A stretch of 64,000 nucleotides of DNA, from positions 62,001 through 126,000 of the forward strand of contig CBDIHI010000005.1 of assembly GCA_965279075.1 (NCBI GenBank), in the 5' to 3' direction. The notes under the pieces were generated by a model that searched no databases, was not told the DNA's origin, and was given only the letters and a program-made list of their open reading frames with translations. Below are positions 25,218 through 34,300 of the stretch, in pieces. The position numbers and the translations under genes are program-made. Source of the DNA: SZAS-79 sp965279075. Its GTDB lineage: Bacteria > Pseudomonadota > Gammaproteobacteria > Burkholderiales > SG8-39. Numbering within the stretch: the first letter of the stretch is position 1; each line of letters opens with the position of its first letter.

Positions 25218-25348
25218 CGGATCAGCCAGTACTTGGCGATGATGGCGAGGAAGAACGCCAGCGCGACGCACGCGAGGATCAGGCCCGTACGGGCGTTCCT
25301 TCTCACCTGCACCGCCGCCAGCATGTCATCGGCCAACCCGGCTCTCAC
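25214..25348 (-). CDS. cytochrome oxidase small assembly protein
   Basis: 44 residues from GTG at 25348, or 36 from ATG at 25324. It has a basic stretch (VRRNARTG) and one membrane helix (ILACVALAFFLAIIAKYW). The position between coxA and cox11 and the single-helix form match the small assembly protein of beta-proteobacterial oxidase clusters. The GTG overlaps the coxA stop as GTGA and the other end overlaps ctaG as ATGA, so it is embedded tightly between them. Confidence 0.7.
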   Translation of the reverse strand: MRAGLADDMLAAVQVRRNARTGLILACVALAFFLAIIAKYWLIR

Positions 25349-26934
25349 TTGACGACCGGGGGGGTCTCGAACGAGTGGTAGGGCGCCGGCGTGGGCAGGT
25401 GCGTCCACTCCAGCGAATCGGCGCCTTCCCACTGCTTGTCGGCCGCCTTCTCGCCGCTGGAGAGCGCCTTCAGGATGATGTACAGGAACAGCAGCTGGGA
25501 CAGCCCGAAGCCGAAGGCCCCGATCGACGAGATCTTGTTCCACGTTTCGAAGATCAGCGGGTAGTCCGGGATCCGGCGCGGCATGCCCGCGAGGCCCGAG
25601 AAGTGCTGCACGAAGAACGTGATGTTGAAGAAGATCATCGACAGCCAGAAATGCCACTTGCCAAGCGTCTCGTCGTACATCTTGCCGGTCCACTTCGGGA
25701 ACCAGAAGTAGATGCCGCCGAAGGCCGTGAAGAGCGCGCCCGCGACCATCACGTAGTGGAAGTGCGCCACCACGTAGTAGGTGTCGTGCAGCTGGATGTC
25801 GACCGCAGCCAGCGACAGCACGAGGCCCGAGAATCCGCCCATCGTGAAGAGGAAGAGGAACCCCAGCGCGAACAGCATCGGCGTCTCGAACGTGAGCGAG
25901 CCTCGCCACATCGTCGCCAGCCAGTTGAAGATCTTGCATGCCGTCGGCACGGCGATAAGCGTCGTCGCGTACATGAAGAACAACTGCCCGGTCACCGGCA
26001 TGCCGACCGTGTACATGTGGTGGGCCCACACGATGAACGACAGGATCGCGATCGACGCGGTCGCGTAGACCATCGAGGCGTAGCCGAACAGGGGCTTCCT
26101 GGAAAACGCCGGCAGGATCTGCGACACGACGCCGAAAGCCGGCAGGATGATGATGTAGACCTCGGGGTGGCCGAAGAACCAGAAGATGTGCTGGTAGAGC
26201 ACCGGGTCGCCGCCACCGGCCGCGTTGAAGAACGAGGTGCCGAAGTGGCGGTCGGTGAGCGTCATCGTCACCGCGCCGGCGAGCACCGGCATCGAGGCGA
26301 TCAGCAGGTAGGCCGTGATCAGCCAGGTCCAGCAGAACAGCGGCATCTTCATCAGCGTCATGCCGGGGGCGCGCATGTTCAGGATCGTGGTCACGATGTT
26401 GATCGAACCCATGATCGAGGACATGCCGAGCAGGTGGACTGCGAAGATCGTGAGGTCCATCCCCATGCCCATCTGCACCGTGAGCGGCGCGTACATCGTC
26501 CAGCCCACGCCGGGCGCGCCGCCCGGGACGAAGAACGAGATCACCAGCAGCGACGCGGCGAACGGCAGTATCCAGAACGACCAGTTGTTCATGCGGGCAA
26601 ACGCCATGTCGGGCGCGCCGATCTGCATGGGGATCAGCCAGTTCGCGAAGCCCACGAACGCGGGCATGATCGCGCCGAACACCATGATGAGGCCGTGCAT
26701 GGTGGTCATCTGGTTGAAGAAGTCGGGGTTGACGATCTGCAGGCCGGGGCTGAACAGCTCCGCGCGGATCACAAGCGCCATCACGCCGCCGACCATGAAC
26801 ATCATGAAGCTGAACCACAGGTACATCGAGCCGATGTCCTTGTGGTTGGTGGTGGTGACCCAGCGCATCAGGCCGCTATAGCCATGGTGGTGGTCACCGT
26901 GGTCGTGACCGTGGTCGTCGAGGACTGCGCTCAT
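25345..26934 (-). CDS. ctaD: cytochrome c oxidase subunit I
   Basis: 529 residues with 12 membrane helices. Heme and CuB ligands are visible: WVTTTNHKDIG at the start, the cross-linked His-Tyr in WFFGHPEVYIIILPAFG, VWAHHMYTVG, and HFHYVMVAGALF. The N-terminus is unusually His/Asp-rich (DDHGHDHGDHHHGY), a common feature in this lineage and possibly a metal-binding tail. It is the catalytic subunit reducing O2 at the heme a3-CuB centre. Confidence 0.98.
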   Translation of the reverse strand: MSAVLDDHGHDHGDHHHGYSGLMRWVTTTNHKDIGSMYLWFSFMMFMVGGVMALVIRAELFSPGLQIVNPDFFNQMTTMHGLIMVFGAIMPAFVGFANWLIPMQIGAPDMAFARMNNWSFWILPFAASLLVISFFVPGGAPGVGWTMYAPLTVQMGMGMDLTIFAVHLLGMSSIMGSINIVTTILNMRAPGMTLMKMPLFCWTWLITAYLLIASMPVLAGAVTMTLTDRHFGTSFFNAAGGGDPVLYQHIFWFFGHPEVYIIILPAFGVVSQILPAFSRKPLFGYASMVYATASIAILSFIVWAHHMYTVGMPVTGQLFFMYATTLIAVPTACKIFNWLATMWRGSLTFETPMLFALGFLFLFTMGGFSGLVLSLAAVDIQLHDTYYVVAHFHYVMVAGALFTAFGGIYFWFPKWTGKMYDETLGKWHFWLSMIFFNITFFVQHFSGLAGMPRRIPDYPLIFETWNKISSIGAFGFGLSQLLFLYIILKALSSGEKAADKQWEGADSLEWTHLPTPAPYHSFETPPVVK

Positions 26935-26960
26935 GTGCTTCTCCCGGATCGTTTGATTGG

Positions 26961-28103
26961 TTACTTGCGCAGGGACTTGACTTCGGCGGGCTGGATCACC
27001 TCGCCGGTCTTGTTGCCCCAGGAGTTGCGCGTAAAGGAGATCACCGCGGCGATCTCAGTGTCGCTGAGCTGCTTGCCGAACGCAGCCATCGCCGTGCCCG
27101 GCTTGCCGCCGAGCACCAGCGCCACTTGGTCGGCCTTTGGCCCGCTGACGATCTTGGAACCGTCCAGCGCCGGGAAGGCCGGCGGCATCCCCTTGCCGGT
27201 CGCCTGATGGCAGGCGACGCAGTTGGCCGCGTAGACCTTCTCGCCGCGCGCCTTGCTTTCGTCGAGTGTCCAGACCTTGGCCGGGTCGTCCGCGAGCGCA
27301 GCGAGCTTCTTCTTCTCGCCGTCCACCCACTTGGTGTAGTCCTCGGCGCTCACCACGCGCACCACGATCGGCATGAAGCCGTGCTCCTTGCCGCACAGTT
27401 CCACGCACTGGCCGCGGTAGGTGCCGACCTTGTCGGCCTTGAAGTGCATATCGCGGATGAACCCGGGAATGGCATCCTGCTTCGCCCCGAACGCAGGGAC
27501 GCCCCACGAGTGGATCACGTCGGCGGCGGTTGTGAGGATGCGCACCTTCTTGCCGACCGGCACCACGACCTCGTTGTCGACCTCCAGCAGGTAGTGCTCG
27601 CCCTTGGCGGCCTTGTTCTCGATCTGGTCACGCGGCGTCGCGAGCTGGGAGACGAAGCTGATGCCCTCGCCCTCGCCCTTGATGTAGTCGTAGCCCCACT
27701 TCCACTGGTAGCCGGTGACCTTGATGGTCATGTCGGAGTTGGAGGTGTCCTTCTGCGCGATGACCGCCTTGGTGGCGGGCCACGCGATCACGATGAGGAT
27801 CAGCAGCGGGATCACTGTCCAGATGATCTCGACCGTGGTGTTCTCGTGGAAATTCGCCGCTTTGTGCCCCTGCGACTTCCGGTGCGCGAACACCGAATAG
27901 AACATCACTCCGAACACGGCCACGAAGATCACGACGATCACGATCATCACGTACTCGTGCAGGTCGTGGATGTCGGAGGCGATCTTGGTCGCCGCCGGCT
28001 GCAGGTTCCACTCCAGCGCGTGCGCACTGCCTGCGGCGAGGAGCGCGAGCATTCCCGCCGCCAGCGCCCATCGTCCGAATTTCCGTGCCGAGAACTGTTG
28101 CAT
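26961..28103 (-). CDS. ctaC: cytochrome c oxidase subunit II with fused cytochrome c domain
   Basis: 380 residues. A signal peptide is followed by two membrane helices (about 52-75 and 92-115), a CuA cupredoxin domain with GQCVELCGKEHGFM, and a C-terminal c-type cytochrome domain with CVACH and a later Met (GTAMAAFG). The fusion marks a caa3-type oxidase. The ATG at 28103 is preferred because AAAGGGTGA lies just upstream; the GTG at 28109 is too close to that site. Confidence 0.97.
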   Translation of the reverse strand: MQQFSARKFGRWALAAGMLALLAAGSAHALEWNLQPAATKIASDIHDLHEYVMIVIVVIFVAVFGVMFYSVFAHRKSQGHKAANFHENTTVEIIWTVIPLLILIVIAWPATKAVIAQKDTSNSDMTIKVTGYQWKWGYDYIKGEGEGISFVSQLATPRDQIENKAAKGEHYLLEVDNEVVVPVGKKVRILTTAADVIHSWGVPAFGAKQDAIPGFIRDMHFKADKVGTYRGQCVELCGKEHGFMPIVVRVVSAEDYTKWVDGEKKKLAALADDPAKVWTLDESKARGEKVYAANCVACHQATGKGMPPAFPALDGSKIVSGPKADQVALVLGGKPGTAMAAFGKQLSDTEIAAVISFTRNSWGNKTGEVIQPAEVKSLRK

Positions 28104-28120
28104 GCTCACCCTTTCTGTTC

Positions 28121-28615
28121 CTAGTTCCGTAATCTTCTGTCCAGCTCGCCCGCCAGGTCCCGCCGCGCCTGCTCGTGCAGGTGGCGACCGACCTCCAGGC
28201 TGCAGCCGGGCGTCCCCAGCATGACCCGCATGCCGCGGCCGGCGCCCGCAATCCTCACGCTCGCCAGAGCCGAACTGAACTCGTGGCGGCGGACCGAATC
28301 CGCTTCACACACCTCAACCACCAGCCTGCCATCGCCGAGCTGGATGCGCTCGTAATCCGCGGCGTGCCGGCCGTTCAACGCAAATGCGATGCCCAGCGCC
28401 GCGATTTCGATCCCCGCGAACGGCAGGACCATCCAGGCGCCGAGCGCGGCGAACACCGCCGCGATCCCAATCGTCACTCCAGCGATCGACCCGAAAACCC
28501 ACAGCAGTCCGGAGGGGGATATCGAGCAGTTGCGCTTGAGCACGAGGCTGAACCCCGGCCCCTGCCCTCGGAACGCGAACTCCCGGCAGGGATATCCCTG
28601 GCTCCAGCCTTCCAT
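28121..28615 (-). CDS. DUF2244 membrane protein
   Basis: 164 residues with a pair of adjacent membrane helices (about 40-60 and 63-83) and a soluble C-terminal part. The opening REFAFRGQGPGFSLVLKRNCSISP and the length fit DUF2244, found next to cytochrome oxidase genes in beta-proteobacteria. Function is unknown. It lies 17 bases upstream of coxB on the same strand and so probably begins the oxidase transcript. An upstream in-frame extension to 28732 overlaps the bioC end and was rejected. Confidence 0.8.
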   Translation of the reverse strand: MEGWSQGYPCREFAFRGQGPGFSLVLKRNCSISPSGLLWVFGSIAGVTIGIAAVFAALGAWMVLPFAGIEIAALGIAFALNGRHAADYERIQLGDGRLVVEVCEADSVRRHEFSSALASVRIAGAGRGMRVMLGTPGCSLEVGRHLHEQARRDLAGELDRRLRN

Positions 28616-28728
28616 GTGAGCGTCGTGGCGGACACCGCAAAAAAAGCCCGCGTAAGGTACCACAGAGCCCCTGGCCGAACAAGTTGGAACCCGAGATAAA
28701 GCCTCGGATTTAGACGCGTTTTTGGGAA

Positions 28729-29622
28729 TCAATCGCGTCTTCCCGGGCGCGCTTCGAGCCTGACGATCGCATGGCCTTCGCTCGTCCGGCGCGGCGCCGG
28801 CTTCCAGGCATGGCCATAGACAACATCGACGGTCGCCGGCAGGCGCCCGTCGCGAAACGCGCCGGCGAGAGTGTCCAGCGCGTCCCTCCAGCGGCCCGCG
28901 CCGAGCATCCCGCGCGAGCGTCCGCCGAGGGCGCAGGTCTGTCCCGTGGCGCGCAGGTCCGCCACCATCGCCTCGACCGAAGCGTAGGTCAGCGTGATCG
29001 TCTCGGTGTCCATCACCGGCGCGGCGAACCCTGCTGCGACCAGCATGTCGCCGAGGTCGTGCATGTCAACAAAGCGATGCACATGCGGCATTGCCTCGGT
29101 GCCGGGCAGCGCGCGGCGCAACTCCTTAAGCGTGTCCGGGCCGAGGGTACTGAACATCAGCAGGCCCTCGACCTCGAGCACCCGGAGGAATTCGCCGATC
29201 GCCGCCTGCGGGTCGGCGGCCCAATGCAGCGCCATGTTCGACCAGACCAGCGCGCAAGAGCGGGTGGCTAACGGGAGCTTGCCCATGTCGGCGCACAGCG
29301 GTGCGGGCAACGGGCGACGGGCAAGCCGGGCCAGCCAGCCCCGGCGCGGCATCGAGCGCAGCATGGGGAGAGAAAAATCCAGCGCGACCAGGGCGGCGCC
29401 TGGATACCGCCGCAGGAGCTCCCCGGACTGCGGCGCGGGGCCGGAGCCCGCATCAAGGATCCTGCGCGGCGAGAGCTTGACGTATTCGAGCCGCTCCAGC
29501 ATTCGCCGCCCCACTTCGTGCTCGAGGCGGGCCGCCGCAAGGTAACTGCCCGCGGCAGCGTCGGCGTTGCGGCGCGCGCGTCGCGGATCGATCGCGTAGG
29601 CGGGCGGCGGGGTCGCTGGCAA
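28729..29622 (-). CDS. BioC-like SAM-dependent methyltransferase
   Basis: 297 residues. The SAM-binding motif is ILDAGSGPAP (about 55-64), and later motifs are ALVWSNMALHWAADP and GLLMFSTLGPDTLKELR, both characteristic of malonyl-ACP O-methyltransferase BioC, which starts biotin synthesis. The start is TTG at 29622, six bases after the amidase stop, with no ATG alternative nearby. No other biotin gene is in the window, so the BioC function rests on motif likeness. comF, a usual neighbour of bioC, is close by at 31102. Confidence 0.78.
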   Translation of the reverse strand: MPATPPPAYAIDPRRARRNADAAAGSYLAAARLEHEVGRRMLERLEYVKLSPRRILDAGSGPAPQSGELLRRYPGAALVALDFSLPMLRSMPRRGWLARLARRPLPAPLCADMGKLPLATRSCALVWSNMALHWAADPQAAIGEFLRVLEVEGLLMFSTLGPDTLKELRRALPGTEAMPHVHRFVDMHDLGDMLVAAGFAAPVMDTETITLTYASVEAMVADLRATGQTCALGGRSRGMLGAGRWRDALDTLAGAFRDGRLPATVDVVYGHAWKPAPRRTSEGHAIVRLEARPGRRD

Positions 29623-29628
29623 GCCGGC

Positions 29629-31005
29629 CTATCGGGCGGCGCGCCCGGTTACCGGGTCAAGCACGCCCTCGACGGCCCGGGCAATGGCGAGGATGCGCCG
29701 GTCGGCCCCTGCGAACCCCGCGACGGAAATACCGACCGGGGCCTCGCCTTGCGCATGGCAAGGCAGCGTCGCGCCGCAACCGTCGAGGATGTTGCCAAGG
29801 CCCGTGTTGCGCAGCAGCCGCATGTTCCAGCGGAAATAGTCGTCGTCGGTGCGGTTGGTTTCCTCGATCGTCGGCGCAGCCGCCGCGGCGGTCGGGTAGA
29901 CCATCGCGTCGTAGGGCGCGCCCAAGACCTCGGCGGAGCGGATGAACGCAGCCCGGTCAAAGCCGAGCTGGATATAGTCGGCAGCGTTGAAATCGCGGCC
30001 GAGCACCACGCGCTTCGAAACGCGCGGGTCATAACCGGCCGCCCGGGTCTCCAGCAGCTTGCGATGGATCAGGTAGGCCTCCGCGCCGGCAAAGCCCCCG
30101 TTCTTATAAAGGTCGAGCGACTGCGTGAACGAAGGTGCATCAACCTCGGTCACCAGCGCGCCCACAGCGGAAAGCACTGACAGCGCACGCTCGAACGCCT
30201 TGGCGACCGCGGGGTCGAGATCCTCCAGCAAGTTGCAGCGCGGCACCATCAGCCGCAGCCCCTTGACCGGCAATTGCGTCAGCGGCTGGGACGCGAGCCC
30301 CGCGAGGACCGCATCGTAGGCTGCGCAGCACTCCACCGAATTCGCCAGCGGGCCCACCGAGTCCAGCGTCCACGACAACGGGAACGCGCCGTCCCGCGGG
30401 ATGCGGCTCGCGGTCGGCTTGAACCCCGTCACTCCGCACAGGGCGGCGGGCAGGCGCACGGAACCGCGCGTGTCCGACCCCAGGCCCATTGCACACAAGC
30501 CGTCGGCGACGGCAACCGCCGCGCCCGAGGACGACCCGCCGGGGACACGGCCCGTCTTGCGGTCGTACGGGTTCTTCGGCGTGCCGTAGTGCGGGTTGAG
30601 GCCCACGCCGCCGAACGCGAATTCGACCATGTTGGTGCGACCCACCAGGATCGCGCCGGCCGCACGCAGCCTCGCCACCGCGGGAGCATCCGCCGCCGCC
30701 GGGGCGGCATCGTCCAGCACTTTCGAACCCGCGCGGGTCACGTCGCCCGCGACGTCGTAGAGGTCCTTTACCGAGACCGGGATGCCTTCGACCGGGGAGC
30801 GGACGATTCCGGCGCGGCGCAGCCGGTCCGAATGGTCGGCTTCGGCGAGCGCAGTCTGCGCGTAGGTCTTCACGAAAGCGCGCGCGCCCTCGCCTGCCGG
30901 GTCCGCGATCCGCGACAAGGCCTGCTCGACGAGTGCGCGGCTGGTGGTCTTGCCTGCGGCCAGGTCCTTGCCGAGCGTTGCGACGGTCCACATAGGCTGG
31001 GTCAT
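29629..31005 (-). CDS. amidase signature family hydrolase
   Basis: 458 residues. The Ser-cisSer-Lys triad is readable: Lys in VSVKDLYD, the cis-Ser in GGSSSGAAVAVADG and the nucleophilic Ser in GSDTRGSVRLPAALCGVTGFKP. It has an Arg where many members have Gly (SDTGGS). There are no gatA-gatC neighbours, so it is a stand-alone amidase rather than the glutamyl-tRNA amidotransferase. The substrate is unknown. ATG at 31005 or 30993 is likely; the 31071 frame start is inside the comF promoter region. Confidence 0.88.
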   Translation of the reverse strand: MTQPMWTVATLGKDLAAGKTTSRALVEQALSRIADPAGEGARAFVKTYAQTALAEADHSDRLRRAGIVRSPVEGIPVSVKDLYDVAGDVTRAGSKVLDDAAPAAADAPAVARLRAAGAILVGRTNMVEFAFGGVGLNPHYGTPKNPYDRKTGRVPGGSSSGAAVAVADGLCAMGLGSDTRGSVRLPAALCGVTGFKPTASRIPRDGAFPLSWTLDSVGPLANSVECCAAYDAVLAGLASQPLTQLPVKGLRLMVPRCNLLEDLDPAVAKAFERALSVLSAVGALVTEVDAPSFTQSLDLYKNGGFAGAEAYLIHRKLLETRAAGYDPRVSKRVVLGRDFNAADYIQLGFDRAAFIRSAEVLGAPYDAMVYPTAAAAAPTIEETNRTDDDYFRWNMRLLRNTGLGNILDGCGATLPCHAQGEAPVGISVAGFAGADRRILAIARAVEGVLDPVTGRAAR

Positions 31006-31101
31006 CCGGTTCGGGGAAAGGCGCCGATTCTGCGGCGCGGCGCGCGGCGGCGTCAACCGCGTCGGCTCCATGCGCGGCGCGTTGCCGCATAATCGTTCGC
31101 G

Positions 31102-31818
31102 ATGCGAACCGTTTCCCTCTCGCGCGGCGCGGCCGCGCTCGCCGGATGGCTTTTCGGCGGCACCTGCTACCTCTGCCGCGGGGAAAGCCGCGACACCTTG
31201 TGCGCAGCGTGCGCGGCCGACCTGCCCGGGCTTGCGCGCGAACGCTGCCCGCGCTGCGCGCTGCCCATGCCCGGTTCCGTCACCTGCGGCCGCTGTGCGT
31301 CGGATCCGCCGGCGTTCGACGCGACGGTCGCGGCATTTGCCTACGCCTTCCCGGCGGACGTCCTCGTGCAGGGTTTGAAGTTCCGTGGCGAGCTGGCGCT
31401 GGCGCGGCTAGTGGCGGACGCGCTCCTTGCGGAACTTGCCCTAGCGCCGCCAGCCGCCACCCGTGCGGACCTCATCGTCCCGGTGCCGCTGCACGCGCAT
31501 CGATTGCGTGAGCGTGGTTACAACCAGTCGATGGAAATCGCGCGCGCGATCGGCGGGCGTCTCGGCGTCCCGGTGGTGGCGGACCTGTGCGAGCGGGTGC
31601 GCGACACGCCGGCGCAGCCGGGCCTGCCTTGGAAGGAACGTCGTGACAACGTGCGCGGCGCATTCAGCTGTACTCGGCCGCTCGACGGGAAGACTGTAGC
31701 TGTCGTCGACGACGTGATGACCACCGGGGCGACGCTCGTGGAAGTCGCCGCCACGCTGAGGAAGTTCGGCGCGCGCCGGGTCGTGAACTGGGTCGTCACG
31801 CGTGCGCTGGCGGACTGA
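31102..31818 (+). CDS. comF: ComF family protein (phosphoribosyltransferase fold)
   Basis: 238 residues. The N-terminal zinc-ribbon cysteines (CYLC, CAAC, CPRC, CGRC within the first 70 residues) are followed by a phosphoribosyltransferase-like domain with the PRPP loop VAVVDDVMTTGATL (about 199-212). ComF is involved in DNA uptake or handling during transformation in naturally competent bacteria; its biochemical activity is not settled. It is divergent from the amidase and 16 bases before trmL, so the two are probably co-transcribed. Confidence 0.92.
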   Translation: MRTVSLSRGAAALAGWLFGGTCYLCRGESRDTLCAACAADLPGLARERCPRCALPMPGSVTCGRCASDPPAFDATVAAFAYAFPADVLVQGLKFRGELALARLVADALLAELALAPPAATRADLIVPVPLHAHRLRERGYNQSMEIARAIGGRLGVPVVADLCERVRDTPAQPGLPWKERRDNVRGAFSCTRPLDGKTVAVVDDVMTTGATLVEVAATLRKFGARRVVNWVVTRALAD

Positions 31819-31834
31819 AGCGTAAGGGAGGATC

Positions 31835-32305
31835 GTGTTCCACATCGTGCTCTACCGGCCGGAAATCCCGCCCAACACCGGCAACGTCATCCGCCTCGCG
31901 GCCAATACCGGCGCGCACCTGCACCTGGTCGAACCGCTCGGGTTCTCGCTCGACGACAGGCAACTGAAGCGTGCCGGGCTCGACTACCACGAGTACGCGC
32001 CGATGCGCGTGCACCGCGACTGGGCCGCGTGCCTCGCCGCCCTGGGCGATGCGCGGCTCTTCGCCTGCACCACCAAGGCAAGCGTGCGTCATACGACGCC
32101 GGTCTATGCGGCAGGCGATGCGTTCGTCTTCGGGCAGGAAACGCGCGGCCTTCCGGACGAGGTGATGGCGCAGTTCCCGCCCGAGAGGCGGCTGCGACTG
32201 CCCATGCGCCCCGGAAACCGGAGCCTCAACCTGTCGAACGCCGTGGCCGTGGTGGTCTTCGAGGCCTGGCGCCAGCTCGGCTTCGAGGGGGCCGGGGAGG
32301 TCTGA
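31835..32305 (+). CDS. trmL: tRNA (cytidine/uridine-34-2'-O)-methyltransferase TrmL
   Basis: 156 residues of the SPOUT class. The opening HIVLYRPEIPPNTGNVIRLAANTGA, the knot segment FGQETRGLPDE and the C-terminal RLPMRPGNRSLNLSNAVAV are the three conserved blocks of TrmL. It methylates the wobble base of tRNA-Leu isoacceptors. The start is GTG at 31835, preceded by AGGGAGG. Confidence 0.96.
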   Translation: MFHIVLYRPEIPPNTGNVIRLAANTGAHLHLVEPLGFSLDDRQLKRAGLDYHEYAPMRVHRDWAACLAALGDARLFACTTKASVRHTTPVYAAGDAFVFGQETRGLPDEVMAQFPPERRLRLPMRPGNRSLNLSNAVAVVVFEAWRQLGFEGAGEV

Positions 32306-32306
32306 G

Positions 32307-32330
32307 GAGGGGCGTGTCCCCTCTTCTCTT
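32307..32330 (+). terminator. probable terminator after trmL
   Basis: GAGGGG-CGTGT-CCCCTC gives a 6-bp GC-rich stem followed by the pyrimidine-rich TTCTCTTCTC rather than a pure T-run. It starts two bases after the trmL stop, between convergent trmL and gpsA. Confidence 0.5.
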
Positions 32331-32340
32331 CTCGTCTCGC

Positions 32341-33330
32341 CTAGCCTTCGCTCTTCGGGTCGCGCGACAGCAGCATTTCCAACGCCGCCTGCGGCGTGGC
32401 CGTGCCGGACAGCACCGCGTTCACCGCGCGCGTGATCGGCATCTCGATCCCGGCGCGTTCGGCCAGCCCCAGCGTCTCACGGGCCGAACTCACGCCCTCA
32501 GCCACATGCCCCAGCGAGCCGAGGATCGCGGCAAGCGAGCGGCCCTGCGCCAGTTCGAGGCCGACGCGCCGGTTGCGCGACAGCGAGCCGGTGGCCGTAA
32601 GGATCAGGTCACCCGCCCCGGTCAGGCCCATGATGGTCTCGGCGCTGCCGCCGAGCGCGACGCCCAGGCGCTGGATCTCGGCCAGCCCGCGCGTGACGAG
32701 TGCCGCCCGCGCGTTCTGGCCGAGGCCCATGCCGTCCGAGATTCCCACCGCGATCGCGAGCACGTTCTTCACCGCGCCACCGACCTCTACGCCGACGATG
32801 TCGCCTGTGTAGTACACGCGCAACCGGCCTCCATGGAGCGCCGCGGCGGTGTCGCGCGCAAATGCCGTATCGCAAGCGGCAAGGGTGAGCGCGCACGGAA
32901 GGCCCTGCGCCACCTCGAGCGCAAAGGACGGGCCGGACAGCGCGCCGCTCGAAGGCGCCGCGCCGCCAAACGCGTCCTCTACGACCTGGTGGGGTAACAG
33001 GCCGGTGCCGGCCTCGAAGCCCTTGCACAGCCAGATGAAAGGGGCGGCGTTATTCCGGTCGCGCAACGTCACGACGAGGGGGCGCAGGCCGGCCACGGGA
33101 ACCGCAAGCACGATGAGTCCGGCCCCCGAAAGCGCCGCGTCGAACTCCGCGGTCACGCGCAGCGATTCCGGCAGCACCGGTTCCGGCAGGTAGCGTTCAT
33201 TGCGGCGGGTCGAAGCCAAAGCTGCCGCCTGAACGGGGTCGCGCGCCCAGAGCGTGACATCGTGGCGGCCGGAGAGCGCGATACCGAGCGCGGTGCCCCA
33301 GGCGCCTGCGCCGAGGATCGCGGTCTTCAT
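32341..33330 (-). CDS. gpsA: glycerol-3-phosphate dehydrogenase [NAD(P)+]
   Basis: 329 residues. The Rossmann motif GAGAWGTALG (7-16) and the C-terminal substrate segment KNVLAIAVGISDGMGLGQNARAAL-type around 190-212 are present, with the catalytic Lys in GAVKNV. It makes sn-glycerol 3-phosphate for phospholipids in the cytoplasm. It lies in the usual secB-linked region, downstream of an SH3-domain gene. Confidence 0.97.
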   Translation of the reverse strand: MKTAILGAGAWGTALGIALSGRHDVTLWARDPVQAAALASTRRNERYLPEPVLPESLRVTAEFDAALSGAGLIVLAVPVAGLRPLVVTLRDRNNAAPFIWLCKGFEAGTGLLPHQVVEDAFGGAAPSSGALSGPSFALEVAQGLPCALTLAACDTAFARDTAAALHGGRLRVYYTGDIVGVEVGGAVKNVLAIAVGISDGMGLGQNARAALVTRGLAEIQRLGVALGGSAETIMGLTGAGDLILTATGSLSRNRRVGLELAQGRSLAAILGSLGHVAEGVSSARETLGLAERAGIEMPITRAVNAVLSGTATPQAALEMLLSRDPKSEG

Positions 33331-33363
33331 CGAAAGGAGCCGGTCACGGCCGGCGCGACGGGG

Positions 33364-33798
33364 CTAGAGGCCCCAGACGAGGCCGGCCTTGACGTAACCG
33401 GCCGACCCGTCGGAATGGCGCACGCGTACCCAGCCCCCCGGTGCGATCTCGACCAGTTCGAGGGCCACATTCTGCGTCGCCTGGAACGCGGCAGGCGAGG
33501 CATCGTCGGCGCGGCTCCTCGCTTCCACGTTCGGCGCGGTTACGATCACCATGCGCCGCTCGGTCAGCGACCTCTTCTCGACCCAGGAGAGCGCCCCCGT
33601 GTGGTCGCGGACTTTCACCCATGCATCGAGGTTGACGATGACTTCCACCGGGTAGTAACGCGAAGCCACGTAGACCGGCGTGGACGCTTTCGACGGCGCG
33701 TCGTACATGACCGCCGCGGCCTCGCCGACCGTGCGGAAATCGGCCGCCTGCGCGGTGGCCGCGCAGAGGAATACCGCCGCTGCGAGGGCGGGACGCAT
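33364..33798 (-). CDS. secreted SH3-domain protein
   Basis: 144 residues. A signal peptide (1-20, ending TAQAA) is followed by two bacterial SH3-like units (about 22-80 and 86-144), each with the WVKVR or WVRVR strand and a terminal Gly-x-x strand. Such domains bind cell-wall peptides or proteins in the periplasm. It lies between secB and gpsA, three bases after the secB stop. Function is unknown beyond the domain. Confidence 0.8.
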   Translation of the reverse strand: MRPALAAAVFLCAATAQAADFRTVGEAAAVMYDAPSKASTPVYVASRYYPVEVIVNLDAWVKVRDHTGALSWVEKRSLTERRMVIVTAPNVEARSRADDASPAAFQATQNVALELVEIAPGGWVRVRHSDGSAGYVKAGLVWGL

Positions 33799-33800
33799 GG

Positions 33801-34259
33801 CTAGTGGGCGATCTCGATGCGGCCCTGCCCGGCCGCGCCCTGCTGCTGCCGTTGCATGTAGAGCGCCTCGAACGACACCGGTGCGAGCAGCACCGGCGGG
33901 AACCCCGCGCGCGTCACCACATCGGACACGACCTCGCGCACGTAGGGGTACAGGATCGTCGGGCACCCGATGCCGAGCAGCGGCTCGAGCTCCTCGGCCG
34001 GGACGTTCTGGATGGTGAAGATGCCCGCCTGGGCCACCTCGGCGAGGAACATCGTCTTGTCGCCCGCCTTGGCGGTGACGGTGACGGTGACGGTCACTTC
34101 GTAAAGCGCTTCGGTGATGTGCTGGGACGCGGTGTGCACCTGCACGTCGAGCTCGGGCGCTTCGGCCTGCATGAACACCTGCGGCGCATTCGGCACCTCG
34201 AGCGAGAGGTCCTTTACGTAGATCTTCTCGATGTTGAAGGACGCTTGCTGTTCGGCCAT
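33801..34259 (-). CDS. secB: protein-export chaperone SecB
   Basis: 152 residues, the usual length. Conserved blocks are FNIEKIYVKDLSLEVPNAP at the start and AGIFTI followed by GCPTILYPYVREVVSDVVTRAGFPPVLLAPVSFEALY-type sequence. It holds preproteins unfolded for SecA. Its neighbours grxC and a rhodanese gene form the common secB-grxC cluster. Confidence 0.97.
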   Translation of the reverse strand: MAEQQASFNIEKIYVKDLSLEVPNAPQVFMQAEAPELDVQVHTASQHITEALYEVTVTVTVTAKAGDKTMFLAEVAQAGIFTIQNVPAEELEPLLGIGCPTILYPYVREVVSDVVTRAGFPPVLLAPVSFEALYMQRQQQGAAGQGRIEIAH

Positions 34260-34300
34260 GGGAGGTCTCTCGGTTCGGATTCGGTCGTATTCGTTCGGGT

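Noticed and set aside
25375..27207. 610-residue plus-strand frame opposite the oxidase genes
   Set aside because: Arg/His/Glu-rich antisense shadow of coxA and coxB; no motif and no ribosome-binding site.
29629..31005. GatA subunit of glutamyl-tRNA amidotransferase
   Set aside because: gatB and gatC are absent nearby and the sequence has the looser signature of stand-alone amidases.
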